Positions 22,624-32,941 of a stretch of DNA of 64,000 nucleotides are shown here, in pieces; positions within the stretch are counted from its first letter, which is position 1; each line of letters starts with the position of its first letter. Position numbers and translations under genes: made by a program. Location of the stretch: the NCBI GenBank assembly GCA_918807975.1, contig OU964922.1, forward strand, positions 8,879,501 through 8,943,500. Reading direction: 5' to 3'. The notes under the pieces were generated by a model. The model ran no database searches. It saw only the letters and a program-made list of their open reading frames with translations, and had not been told where the DNA came from. Origin of the DNA: Aplidium turbinatum (lineage: Eukaryota; Chordata; Ascidiacea; Aplousobranchia; Polyclinidae).

Positions 22624-24915
22624 TAGGGGGAGGCTTAAAATTTGCTTTGGTATGAGTACACCTTAATTTTATGCTATGAGACATACTTAGGGCACTAAGA
22701 AAAAAAATTGAAATTGGTTTGAAAAACCCCCCGGATAATGGGATTTTAAAAAATCCGGGGGAGTAGCGCTGGCAAAAATGTGATTTTCAGACATTATTCA
22801 ACAACCACTTGTCAGAAACTGTTCAAATTGGTCTCAAAAGATGCAGAAAAATTAGGTGAGTGGTTAACGACCACTTTTGGAGCTTCAACCAAAGAACATT
22901 ATTCTAAAATCATAAAATATCTGAAATTTTTTACTAATTTCTTCCAGAAAACAAGGATTTTAAATATTTTCATGAGAAAATACATTTTAATATTACATTT
23001 ACTTGTTAATGATTAAGTATTGAAGTGCTTTAATAAAAATAATAGGTTAACTATACTGCATGGGTATATTTTTAAGAGAAAACTAATATTAGACCCAAAA
23101 ATGTAAATGCTTTTTCAATGAATGTGAGTATACAGTCCCTTTTAATATGCTATATTGTAAGCAGAACTTTTAAAACATATATGTGTTGTAATCAACCAAA
23201 TTAGATAGCATCTGTTAGTGGGGTATACACCACAAGATCAAAAAGCCAAAGGGTAGTTGAAGAGGAAACGTACACTGAAGCAGAAGAGTTGAGAAAAAGA
23301 ATTTTACCGTCCAAAAAAGATATTGTTCAATGTATGATATATTTGCTGCGTGATCACCGTGCTGGCAAAGCTCTAAGAACTGTAGATGAGGCATGTCATA
23401 TCATGGTATGTGAACAAAGACGGTTATTTTTCTTAAATGTATTAACAAAAGAAAAATGATCGAATCGCAATTTCTGCAACAAAATACACAACGTAAGATT
23501 GTTAAACTGAACACTAGAACTAGAACAAAAGAAGCTGTTGTTCGCTAGCCTGCCAGAATGAAATGATACAAATAAAACAGAGTACTGCCTCGCGGAGTAC
23601 ACGTGACAAAAGGAGTGCAAAAGTAATCAAGGAAGCATGCTAACTGCAGGCATTTGTGCAGTATGTAATCTAATGGATCACTGGATGTATTGCAACGTGT
23701 ACACTGTCAGTTTGAAGACAGTCAAGAAGCGTGTTATTAGTCTTTATAGTTTGTTCAAAGATACTATCAAAAAGTCAAAGCAAAAATTTTATATGCAACC
23801 AGCAAAGAAGTCTTCACTGACTTCAATGCATCCATGACTTCAATGCATCCAATGTTATTTGATATATTTTGTGAAGATAAGGAACGAAGAGTGGCTTTGG
23901 AACATATCACATATGTATGGATTAAAGATGGGAGAAATGGAGTGGAAGTTTCTAGATGATATGAGAACAGTTCGCAAGCACTACTGTGAAGAAGCAACAG
24001 ATAGAAGATGGCAAAAATGCATGGAAAGGAAAATTGCTCAAGAACGTACATTTGAGCAGTGATGTACGCGCATACAAAAAATATTGACGCCGTCAGCGCA
24101 AACGCAAACGTTCGAAAAACTATACGCCGCATGCGTCAACGCAACTTGAAAAAAAAGTTGGCGGCGTCAGCGTTAGCGCATACTCTAGCGCAAACTCATT
24201 TTGTTTGCTAGGTGCCAAACATTCACACGGTATAAATCACTCGAAACAAAACACTTTTCAAGCCACTTCGCGATTTCTCGTTACAAGAAATATATTTTTG
24301 GCCGGAAGGCACATCTGGCATTGAAAATATAAGTTTTTGCCTTTCGAAGAGCTTAAAATACTTTTCCATGTAGGGCCATGGATTTGTATTATCATGCTTC
24401 ATTTCACTTGGAGATTAGTATTACCGTAAGTTATTCCCTGAATACAATAGTGTAGTGTAAGAAACTGTAGCATATACCTATCAACAAAATTCTAGTAGCC
24501 TATTATACTACAGTAACTGTCGCTCCTAGTAATATACTAACTGTCGCTCCCTAAAAATCCATTATAAAAAACATTCTTTTTAAAATAATTCCGTTTGAAT
24601 AAGACTAATGCTGCTTTTAATGCCATAATTCTCTCAGTAAGCTCTATGCTTTTTTCTGATAAGATTTTTAAAAAGTGGGTTAATGGAAGACAAAACTGTC
24701 AGACACAAGCAAGTTTAGATTCTGAACTGCACAACTCTTTGTTATTAGCATTCAGGGATAGTTAGCATTACTAGTGTTATTAGCAGTAGGCTACTCAAAA
24801 GCCTCTCACAATTGGCCCCTGGATGCATGTTTTGCTAAACTGCTCATCAAGTTACAAAACATATATAATTACATACTTACGCAACAGAATGTATAAATTG
24901 TCAAGTAAAAATTAC

Positions 24916-25708
24916 CAGGCTTGTCCATGGGACATTTTTTTCTGTCCCATCCCATCCCATAGCAATTCATGCCTGTCCCGTCCCATCCCATCCCATCCCA
25001 TGGGATTCCCATCAAAATACAATTCAATAAATGTTATTAAATTTATGGAAATTTAAGTCTAATGTGTACTAGATAGGACTAAATGTACAAAAAGAGGTAG
25101 CCACTTTAACAAGTCGAAATTCTGCCACTGAAATTGACTACAATGCAACCGCCAACCAATCAGAACGTGTTATAAGAGGCTATCGTCCAATTGTGACCCT
25201 TCTAGCACTTATCCAGAGAGTTAATGCTTGTTTTGAACTTTATTTGGTAATTACAGAAGAAAAAGAGCAATAGCAGTGGTGAGAATCGAACACGCGTCAA
25301 TGAAATGACTACTTTCTAGCCCTAACCCTATCCCCAAAGCCAACCAGCTGACAAAAAATCCATCACTTAATTTGCTTTCTATGATCTTCTTTTCGCCATC
25401 TTTTACGTCACTTAAACCGTAGCTTATGATTGGTTGGTGGTTTCATTCTAGTCAATTTCAGTGGCAGAATTTCGACTTGTTAAAGTGGCTACCACAAAAA
25501 GAGATACAAAACGACAAAATTTATTGACTTTGTTAACTTTAAAGTTCAGAAAAGTTGTCTATCTATGACAATTCATATCATTTTTTAAATAAAAATGCCT
25601 AGCTACTGTCCCATGGGAAATGCAATTCGTGCTGTCCCATCCCATCCCATCCCATGGGACATTTCCCATGGGATTACCGTGGGAATCCCATTCCCATGGA
25701 CAAGCCTG
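24916..25708. mobile_element. hAT MITE with CCCATCCCATC repeats
   Basis: Inverted tips CAGGCTTGTCCATGGGA; exact 8-bp duplication AAAATTAC (24908-24915 and 25709-25716). Each arm has runs of CCCATCCCATCCCAT. It is nested in the hAT at 24057-26503 and interrupted by the element at 25096-25493. Confidence 0.9.
25096..25493. mobile_element. MULE-like MITE with GGTAGCCAC ends
   Basis: About 65-bp inverted ends beginning GGTAGCCACTTTAACAAG, flanked by the exact 9-bp duplication ACAAAAAGA (25087-25095 and 25494-25502), the Mutator-type size. No coding capacity. This is the innermost of three elements nested inside transposon B. Confidence 0.88.
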
Positions 25709-27453
25709 AAAATTACCTTAGCTTGATAGCCTACTGTATGTAGGCCTACACATTACTACGCAGTCTACGCTACATAGCCTACAACAAGAATAACCGGCAA
25801 AGTAATGTACTACATATAACATACAGAGTACAACATCATGCAAGCAATCACGGTCGGAAACCAAATCTTTGAGTTTGTTTAGATACATAGGCTGCACTGC
25901 TCATTGCCTGAGAAGTTTCTGATTTGCCCCAAAATGCAAGACTTAACTAATATAAATTAAAGTGCTCACAATTGCTTACAAACGCCTTCAACACTGCTTG
26001 ACTAAAAAAACTTCACACTACGAAGCCAAGTCATTGTTTACATTTTACATGGAACGGCATTACCAACCTACCTACTTGCTTGCTTACATTACATTCCTGT
26101 TCTGACCCGCAATTTCTCAGTAGGCCTAAGTTGTTTTAACTAATTCTTTCTTTTTTTCTGCAAGACTTCAGTCTCCACGTAGGACTCTAGCGTCAAAGGC
26201 AGTAGTGCGATATACAAACAAACTCCAGCTGACTGAACAATAGATGACACTGTGTCACAACACTAGAACAATGGGCAATTGCAAGACGTTAATATTTCGC
26301 AGTTTGACAAAAAAAATTGCAAACAACAACTAAGACATTAAAAAGTATGCGTTGACGCTATGCGCTAAAAAACCGCGAAAACTTTACGGCGCATCCTCAA
26401 GCGCAAACTATCCAAAAAAATGTGGCCGCAAGCGTTAGCGCAAACAAAAAGTCTACGCCGCATGTATGCGGCGTAGAATTTGCGGCGCATACGTACATCT
26501 CTGCATTTGAGAAGATGCAGCAAAAGGAGAAAGAAAGGCAAAGGAGGGAAGAATTGGCTTTGAACAGCAAGTGCTGTTGAAGCTATTGATGCACAAGATA
26601 TTGAAGTTGCAATGGAAACTGATGACCATGATGATTATTCTCCAGAAATGGAGCAATCTAAAAGTAAGAAAAGGTCCTCTAGTCACATCATTACTGATGA
26701 ATCTTCAAGTGATTGCATTCCCAAAGAATACAGACATATTAGAGAGAGCTCAAACATTGTAAGGCCAACTTTTTACAAAACAGTTGATGTGTTAATTAGT
26801 AAGTAACCATTGCTCCAAAATGCAAGCAACACCTGCAGTGATTGAAACTGGTCGAAATGATGTTTGATCGGAAAAACTGGAAATATCATAATGAAAATGA
26901 AGAGCTGATTGATCTTGACACAGCTCCCCACCGCAAAAGTATTCGAAGAGCTGGAGTTGCCATACATGCTTTGTCTCTAGGTTGCTTGGTAGAGGAGATT
27001 ATAGATAGCAGTGATTCTGTGGTTACCTATCACACTGATGGCTCTCAGGTCCAGGGTATCACCATTAATGGTACTTATAGAAGGCTCCCAGCTTTACCTG
27101 TGAGCACTGAGCAATGAATAGAGAAAACTAGGCTTTATTAAAGCAAACCACCCTTGCTATTTTATCCACTGTGAGTGGTGTTGCAGTTGAGGAAATTTTC
27201 AAGAAAATTACATTTCAGATGACAGATTCAGCTACACATAATCTTCATGTGGATGAAATGGTTGCTACTGATCTTAGTGTTGACCATATTCCTCAACATC
27301 TCCTTTGTCACACACACACATCCTTGCCTTATGTTCATCAGGAAACTTTTGCAAGTCATCAGTGACATTGAGAGTACGCTTGCCGATGCAAACATATGCC
27401 CAGAACCTGAAAGTTTACCTGAATAAACTTCAGTGTTCCTCAACCGTAACATG

Positions 27454-28788
27454 CAGGGGCGCCGGAAGCGGGGGGGCAGGGGGGGGCGGCCGCCCCCCCT
27501 GCCCTAAATTTTTCTGCAGATGGAGGGGCAGGGGAGCAACGGTGCCCTTTTAAATTCATGTAAGCTACTGCACATTTTGCAATATAACAATTTCTGCTAT
27601 TCACCTTTAGCCTAATTATAATCTTTCATTTTTGCCTAAAAATAATATATACGGCACAAAATTTTGCAACACAGTACAGGCCTTAAAACTCTTTTTTTTT
27701 CGGCAGCCATCTTGGTTTACCGGGAGCTCCTTCTCGGCGGCCAAATCTGCGTGCTTGGAGGCCAAAATACAAAATAAAAATAACGACAGCACAAGTAAAT
27801 AAAATTAAACTTGAAACAATGCAAAAATGATCACTTATAGCGTTGTGGAAGTCTGGACCTGGGCGACGTCCTATAATGGAATCGTTGCACCACGCAATAA
27901 CTGCTTTATCGGGATTGTAATCCAGTACTGCGGGACCATCTAACGACACTTGCACGAGTGTCTCCAATGTGGCTGACTTTAAAGAAGTTTGCCACTCCCC
28001 TAGAATTCTGTTTAGCAACGAAAAATAACGTTAGACATGTGTTGACGATGACCGCAAGGTAATAAAATAAGTATTTCGATGATGTGAAGGACATTACTAA
28101 AAGAAGCATAATTATTGCAAAATATAATAAAAAAATGTTGTCCCCTCGGATGTCAACTAACTTAGTTCTCCTTCCTAACTAACCTAGTTCTCCTTTTTAA
28201 TGTCCGACAACATCGAATCGACATAAAAACGACAATATTGCCAGCCGATGTAAATTAGCACTTCGGATTAAGACTTTGTTAAAATAAACGTCGAGAATTA
28301 CAAACAAGACTTACAGCGCTGGTGATCGCAGATGGATATATTTCATCAATAACAAATATTCCCGCACAATGCAACAGTGACGATTATGACGCGCTGACAT
28401 AATTTTGCGTCACTTTTTGATACTACATATTTTCGACAGTTAATCCACGATCATTCTATTGCGAAATAATTGACTAGAAGAGACCGGCGACCAAACTTGG
28501 CCGATTGAGGAGGTAGCACCGGCGGTCATTAAAGCTCTACTTAGCGGCCATCGCCGCAGGCTGCTTTAAGGCTTGACAGTAGGTTACATCATTATAACAT
28601 AGCATGATGCCCTTCTTTGTATACTGGACACTTGTAGGCTATCCTTACTCAATACATAGTGAGCTGATAGATTAGCATTGTCGTTATATTTTATCTTAAA
28701 ACTTGAAAAAAAATTGGCCTTTTAGTAAACAAAAGTGCCCTTTTTTCGTAATCTTGCCCCCCAGTCAAAAATCGTTCCGGCGCCCCTG
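27454..28788 (-). mobile_element. hAT element with CAGGGGCGCCGGAA ends
   Basis: Perfect inverted tips CAGGGGCGCCGGAA, exact 8-bp duplication GTAACATG (27446-27453 and 28789-28796), and long G and C runs just inside the left tip. A minus-strand hAT transposase tail is at 27683-28018. It is inserted in transposon B. Confidence 0.92.
27683..28018 (-). pseudogene. hAT transposase C-terminal tail
   Basis: The frame reads RILGEWQTSLKSATLETLVQ, VSLDGPAVLDYNPDKAVIAW and CNDSIIGRRPGPDF, which matches the extreme C-terminus of hAT transposases (L-x-G-P-x-x-x-x-Y/F-x-P...W). The remaining residues run into terminal sequence. The catalytic domain is absent. Confidence 0.6.
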
Positions 28789-29515
28789 GTAACATGGGAA
28801 GATTTTGACTCTGCCATTATGCATTGAAACGTTAACCGCATCTAATGTTGAATGAACTTTCTGGGAGAACGTGTTTGAAGTATTGTAACTGTGTGGACTC
28901 TATCTCTTTACATACTGCAACACTTTCCTATGTTTAATGCGTGCATTTAGACTAGAGGTTATTTTGCGTACTTATTTGTATGTATTTTTGCGTACTTCAC
29001 CCAGTTTACTTGATTATGTTCCTTCAGTTTAAGACCATAGAAAACTTTAACTGTTTCTTCTAACCTACAGAAGAAGACTGGCAACTGTTATGATAACTAC
29101 TCCATCAGTAACCAATAATTTGGTAAATTGTAAGCATGTTTTTTTATTCAAAACTCTTGAGAAAATGCAAAATTAACGTTTTTTAGGGGTGAGAAAAAGG
29201 AAAAATCTTACTTTAAAAAAAAACTATCATGTTGATGTTCCGTTAGATTAAAAAATATGGTCTCAAACTGCTCAGACTGTTTAGACCATCTTTTAAGACC
29301 AATTGCAAGCATTTCTGACAAGTGGTTCTGGAATTACCTCTGAAAAACCATCTGCGCCCCCCCCCATTTTTGATATCTGATTATCCGGGGGGGTTTTGCG
29401 ACCAAAGTAAAAACAAAAATTTTTAGTGTTTCGACATTGATCCATAGCATAAAGTTCAAGTGTACTCATTATTCAATTGTTGATTTTGCAATTTTGTGCC
29501 CCTCCCTAGTTCAAT

Positions 29516-30439
29516 GAAACGGAAACACCGTACGACAAAGGAGTGACCCATCCATAAGGCTGTTGATGGTGCATAATGCTTTGCGTCAAAAACACGATGT
29601 CCGGCTAGGCTACAACCTCGATCTCAGTCTTCAACATGGCATAAAGAAGCCGTTTTTATTCTGAAAAGGAATATCCGTAAGAAATAATGAAATAACGTTC
29701 TGGCCAAGGAAAAAAGTCTTCTTGGAAAATAAAACCACAGTAGTCTACACTAACCTACCGTACAATAATAAATGCGCCAAGTAGCCTAAGTGTAAATATG
29801 TGCATGTTAAATAGGCTAGCCTATATCACCTGGCAAAAAAATCGGATTTCGGTTCCTATTTTTGGCCAGAATTTCAGACTCTAGTTCCACTCCGACTCCG
29901 GCTGAAAACCGACACCCCACTCCTAAATGCTCAAAAACTCTGTCTCCAATAGGCTAGGTCCAGAGCCTCTGAGAGAAATTTTTACTAGGGGTACGAAGAG
30001 TCATTCCGGGCCCCCTTTGTCTTGGGAAAAAATTGTGATGTTTGCTTTGGCGTATTGCACACCACACCACATTTTACTGCAGAATTGGACATCTGTGCGC
30101 AATAACAACATATCAGGCTGCAATAAAACTATTATTTAGTGTTGTGCATATCATGTGATATTCCCACGCCAATTTGTGTATCCTGCATTGAATTCGTGTG
30201 TCAGTTGTTGATGGTGCTTTTGAGAGGTGTCGCTTTTCGTCGCGAGGTATAGGCCTAGATTTTTTTCGTTTTCGCTCTCATTTCTTCAGCTCATATCAAA
30301 ATTAGACAAAATTGTTAAAGAATATGGCTAAGGTCAATGTTCATTGATTGTGTAAATATGTTGAGAATCGAATTTATTTTTGTAAAGTTAAAGCTTATAC
30401 AAACCTTTTTGAAAAGTGTATAATAGGTCCTGCCCCTGA
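29516..30439. other. no gene supported
   Basis: Includes a run of alternating ACTCCGACTCCGGC around 29885-29905 and a GGTCCTGCCCCTGAAGGACC hairpin at about 30425-30446. Nothing reads as protein. Confidence 0.35.
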
Positions 30440-30818
30440 AGGACCTATTACACACAATTAAACATTGAAAAACAAAACATGTCGATTCACTTTCACTGCA
30501 AAAAAAGCGCATAAAAATGTGAAATAATAATACTTATTGTTTATGAACACTTTAATTGCCAAAGTAAAATTAATTAGCCTAGCATTACATGAATAGCTCT
30601 TAACTGGGAGAGAGACGTCTTCATAAGGGGGGGGGGGGGGGGGGGGGGGGAGTGTTAAACTCTTTTCCACCATAGCCAAATTTTATTATTTTTGTTGAAT
30701 GAGTTTTGGAGCTTACGTGTAATAAGTTATAATGTTGCTAGAAAAGTAAGGTTTATTTTCAAAACCCACAAAATTTAATTCTTCAAGTGGCTTAACTCAT
30801 TGTGTAATAGGTCCTGGA
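30440..30818. mobile_element. probable MITE with AGGACCTATTACACA ends and a 24-G run
   Basis: The left end AGGACCTATTACACA and its exact complement near 30804-30818 face each other; between them lies an uninterrupted run of 24 G at 30627-30650. The word TAATAGGTCCT also occurs outside at about 30423, 30848 and 31187. No clear target duplication. Confidence 0.5.
30627..30650. repeat. 24-base poly-G run
   Basis: Twenty-four consecutive G. Such a run could form quadruplex structure and is prone to length errors in sequencing. Confidence 0.95.
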
Positions 30819-31259
30819 CGACGTTACCGGTAGCCTACTGTATACTAATAGGTCCTTCAATGATTCATTTTTAATTCTTAGTTAATGCAAAAATATTTGT
30901 ACAAGCAATCACTCTGAAATTTTGTGACAACTTAGGTTAATTAGCCTAATTACCACACAACCGCAAATAAATGCAAACTTTTACAAAGAGCTTTAATAAC
31001 AAAATTTATCGCCTTATTGCTGAATTCCCAAAAATTTGCATTCTGACCCTAAAATTGAAAATCCTTTGTTTCTAGCTTTTATCACACGAAACTTCATACA
31101 ACTTAGTTGGACTAAAATCTTGATCCAAAACCATAGAAACCGAAAACATTTATTTTGAAGTAAAGAAAATACAGCGCTGTATAATAGGTCCTGCATCTCC
31201 CATACATCTTTAATGTAAATTTTTTTTAAATTCATTTTTTTATTTCTCTTAGATGTAGC

Positions 31260-31538
31260 CAGGGCCGGATTTAGCTGATGGAGAGCCCGGGGCACTTTTA
31301 GATCGGGGGCTCCCCTGCAAAAAAATTGTTCGTGCCTACGGCGCGAAAAACCACCTCTGTGTCTATAGGCTACATGAGCATCAATCCAGCACTGCACAGC
31401 ATTTTGCAGAGACTTCAAAGGCTGAAAGGAAGAAAAAAAAAACAACACAAAATCACATTTTTTCCACTTAGGGGGGCCCTTCAAAAGTCGGGGCCCCGTG
31501 GCACCTGCCCCCTCTGCCCCTCCCTAAATCCGGGCCTG
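31260..31538. mobile_element. short hAT MITE
   Basis: Tips CAGGGCCGGATTTAGC and the complement of CAGGCCCGGATTTAG, exact 8-bp duplication GATGTAGC (31252-31259 and 31539-31546). Its tip is close to that of the hAT at 17857-19514, so it may be mobilised by the same family. G and C runs lie inside both ends. Confidence 0.92.
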
Positions 31539-31546
31539 GATGTAGC

Positions 31547-32575
31547 TTATAATTATTTCTGAAGAGGACACTATGTGGTGTCGAAAACGTTGGATTTAGT
31601 AGTTTTTTCATGTTTTTTTTGTGTGTTTAATGTTAAATCCGATAACGTTACTGACTGTTACAAGCCAAGCTTTCTACCAAGGCTTAAACATAATATCTTG
31701 TTAAAACATCATCTAGTTAATCATCTGACCAATCCTAACCTTTCTTCCTTAATTTTTGCATTCACCACAGGCCCAGCACTAGCAGAGGTGAACGAGAGAA
31801 GTCACTTTTTTGACTCCGGCTCCGGTCCTGCTCCGAAAGTATTCTCCGGCTCCTGCTCTAACTCAGAAATTCATTTTGAAGTGAAATAAGCGTGAAACTA
31901 CCTTTGTCAAATAGTTTTTAAAAAACAAACAAAAAAACACCCGGGCTTTTTCTCAAACCTGCTTTTGCTACACTATGCCCCTCCCCCCCACCCCGCACAA
32001 GAGAATAACTAACTTTTATGATTTAATTTAAAGTGCTTTTAAGAGAATATTTTGCACGTAAAACCTTAAATTACCACTACTTTGGGCCCCTAATTTGCTC
32101 GCAAAGCACTCGATTACCCTTCTGGGCCCTTTTGCTAGATTACGGGCCCCCCGGACTAAAAAATAACAACTTTTATGCTTGAATTTAGTCGTTTAGGATG
32201 GTTTTAACCAAACATTTTTGCGCGTAAACTATAAAACCACAATTTTGGGCCCCCCAACAAGCACAGGCCTGGGCCCTCAAGGGTAGCCTACGCCGTACCC
32301 TCCGTAGCCCCCTCTCATAGGCCTTAGCTAGCCCTACACCTCTGCTGGCTACCTTATCGCAAAGAGTTATAGCTGGCTAATAGCGTTTTTGAGTAACGTA
32401 GAACTTTAAAAGCAGCGTTTATTAAAAAGAGAGAGACTATGCAAAATGATGTCGTAAAAAAATTCAAAAGCATTACGGTATTTTCTAAATCTTGAAAACC
32501 AGTCAAAATCTTGAAGAGAACCAGAAATAACTTCGCTTCAAGATGTGATTGCCATTCACTTCTGAAAGTGCAGGA
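31547..32575. other. 3' flank of the five-exon gene; repeat remnants
   Basis: No coding sequence. Contains ACTCCGGCTCCGG words near 31815 and a block at 32285-32335 (GGGTAGCCTACGCCGTACCC) that recurs inverted near 48490-48530. The complement of AATAAA at 32418-32423 lies about 150 bp past the stop of the minus-strand gene and is its best poly(A) signal candidate. Confidence 0.45.
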
Positions 32576-32941
32576 TCATTGAGTGATAAAAGTTACATTT
32601 TTCTTTTGACGGTCCCGCTTTATTTTGTAACTGCAAATCCAAGGAGGACTACGTCGGTCTGACGCCAGCTGACGGTCGTTTCCAGTTGTTTTCACACACG
32701 AACTGGATTGGGCAGAATACGGCATGCCAAACCTGCTTGGATGATACAGAGTTTTCTTTTTGCACGCTTCTGTGTTTCTTGACAAAGAAGAAAAATCTTG
32801 TGTCTTTTGTTCTTCTGCTTCTCCAGTGTGGCATTCTTTGATCATATTTTCTGAAGGAGTTGCCAGATTTGATTTTTTAATACCTATTGATGATTTCGAA
32901 TTGATTATTGGCGATAATTCCATCTTGTTTTCAGAAGATAT
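32576..32941 (-). CDS. five-exon gene, exon 5 (stop)
   Basis: 121 codons plus stop. Begins ISSENKMELSPI in phase 0 after GTCTACAG; contains TGEAEEQKTQDFSSLSR and ends at the TGA ending 32576. Serine- and lysine-rich. Confidence 0.7.
   Translation of the reverse strand: MSSENKMELSPIINSKSSIGIKKSNLATPSENMIKECHTGEAEEQKTQDFSSLSRNTEACKKKTLYHPSRFGMPYSAQSSSCVKTTGNDRQLASDRRSPPWICSYKIKRDRQKKNVTFITQ

Larger units (their letters stand above)
24057..26503. mobile_element. hAT element rich in GCGCAAACGC words
   Basis: Tips CAGTGATGTACGCGCAT and the complement of CAGAGATGTACGTATGCG; exact 8-bp duplication CATTTGAG (24049-24056 and 26504-26511). Subterminal regions are packed with words such as GCGTTAGCGCAAAC in both orientations, possibly transposase binding sites. 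No transposase is recognised. It interrupts the orphan transposase of element B and itself holds the element at 24916-25708. Confidence 0.88.
23206..27380 (+). pseudogene. orphan transposase of transposon B, N-terminal part, broken
   Basis: Pieces on the plus strand: 23221-23400 (SGVYTTRSKSQRVVEEE, IVQCMIYLLRDHRAGKA), 23637-23836 (CNVYTVSLKTVKKRV, SLFKDTIKKS), 23870-24056 (YGLKMGEMEWKFLDDM, EATDRRWQKCMERK), 26504-26806 (FEKMQQKEKERQRREE, IPKEYRHIRESSNIVRPTFY), 26842-27117 (WKYHNENEELIDLDTAPHRK, VVTYHTDGSQVQGI) and 27160-27380 (SGVAVEEIFKKITFQMTDSA, PQHLLCHTHTSLPYV). Deleting the hAT at 24057-26503 with one target copy joins AQERTFE to KMQQKEKE in frame. Several frameshifts remain. The Asp/His-rich stretches (YHTDGS, MTDSATHN, LLCHTH) may be catalytic, but I cannot assign a named superfamily. 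I recall uncharacterised metazoan proteins with this layout whose C-terminus resembles the remnant in transposon A. Confidence 0.6.
22624..29508. mobile_element. long-TIR DNA transposon B (unclassified), heavily nested
   Basis: Roughly 250-270 bp at the left (22624 onward) is inverted at the right (about 29235-29508). Tips TAGGGGGAGGC and GTGCCCCTCCCTA face the 7-bp duplication GTTCAAT (22617-22623 and 29509-29515). Both arms share CCCCCGGATAAT, AACCACTTGTCAGAAA and GTCT(C/T)AAAAGATG. The body holds a broken plus-strand orphan transposase interrupted by two hATs (24057-26503 and 27454-28788), the first of which contains two more nested elements. The tip resembles transposon A. Confidence 0.82.

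Noticed and set aside
30458-30679. ORF with a poly-Pro run
   Set aside because: The prolines are the complement of the 24-G run, not a protein feature.
31783-32346. hAT-like pair CAGAGGTG / CACCTCTG
   Set aside because: Only 8 bp of inverted match and the flanks do not duplicate; too weak to call.
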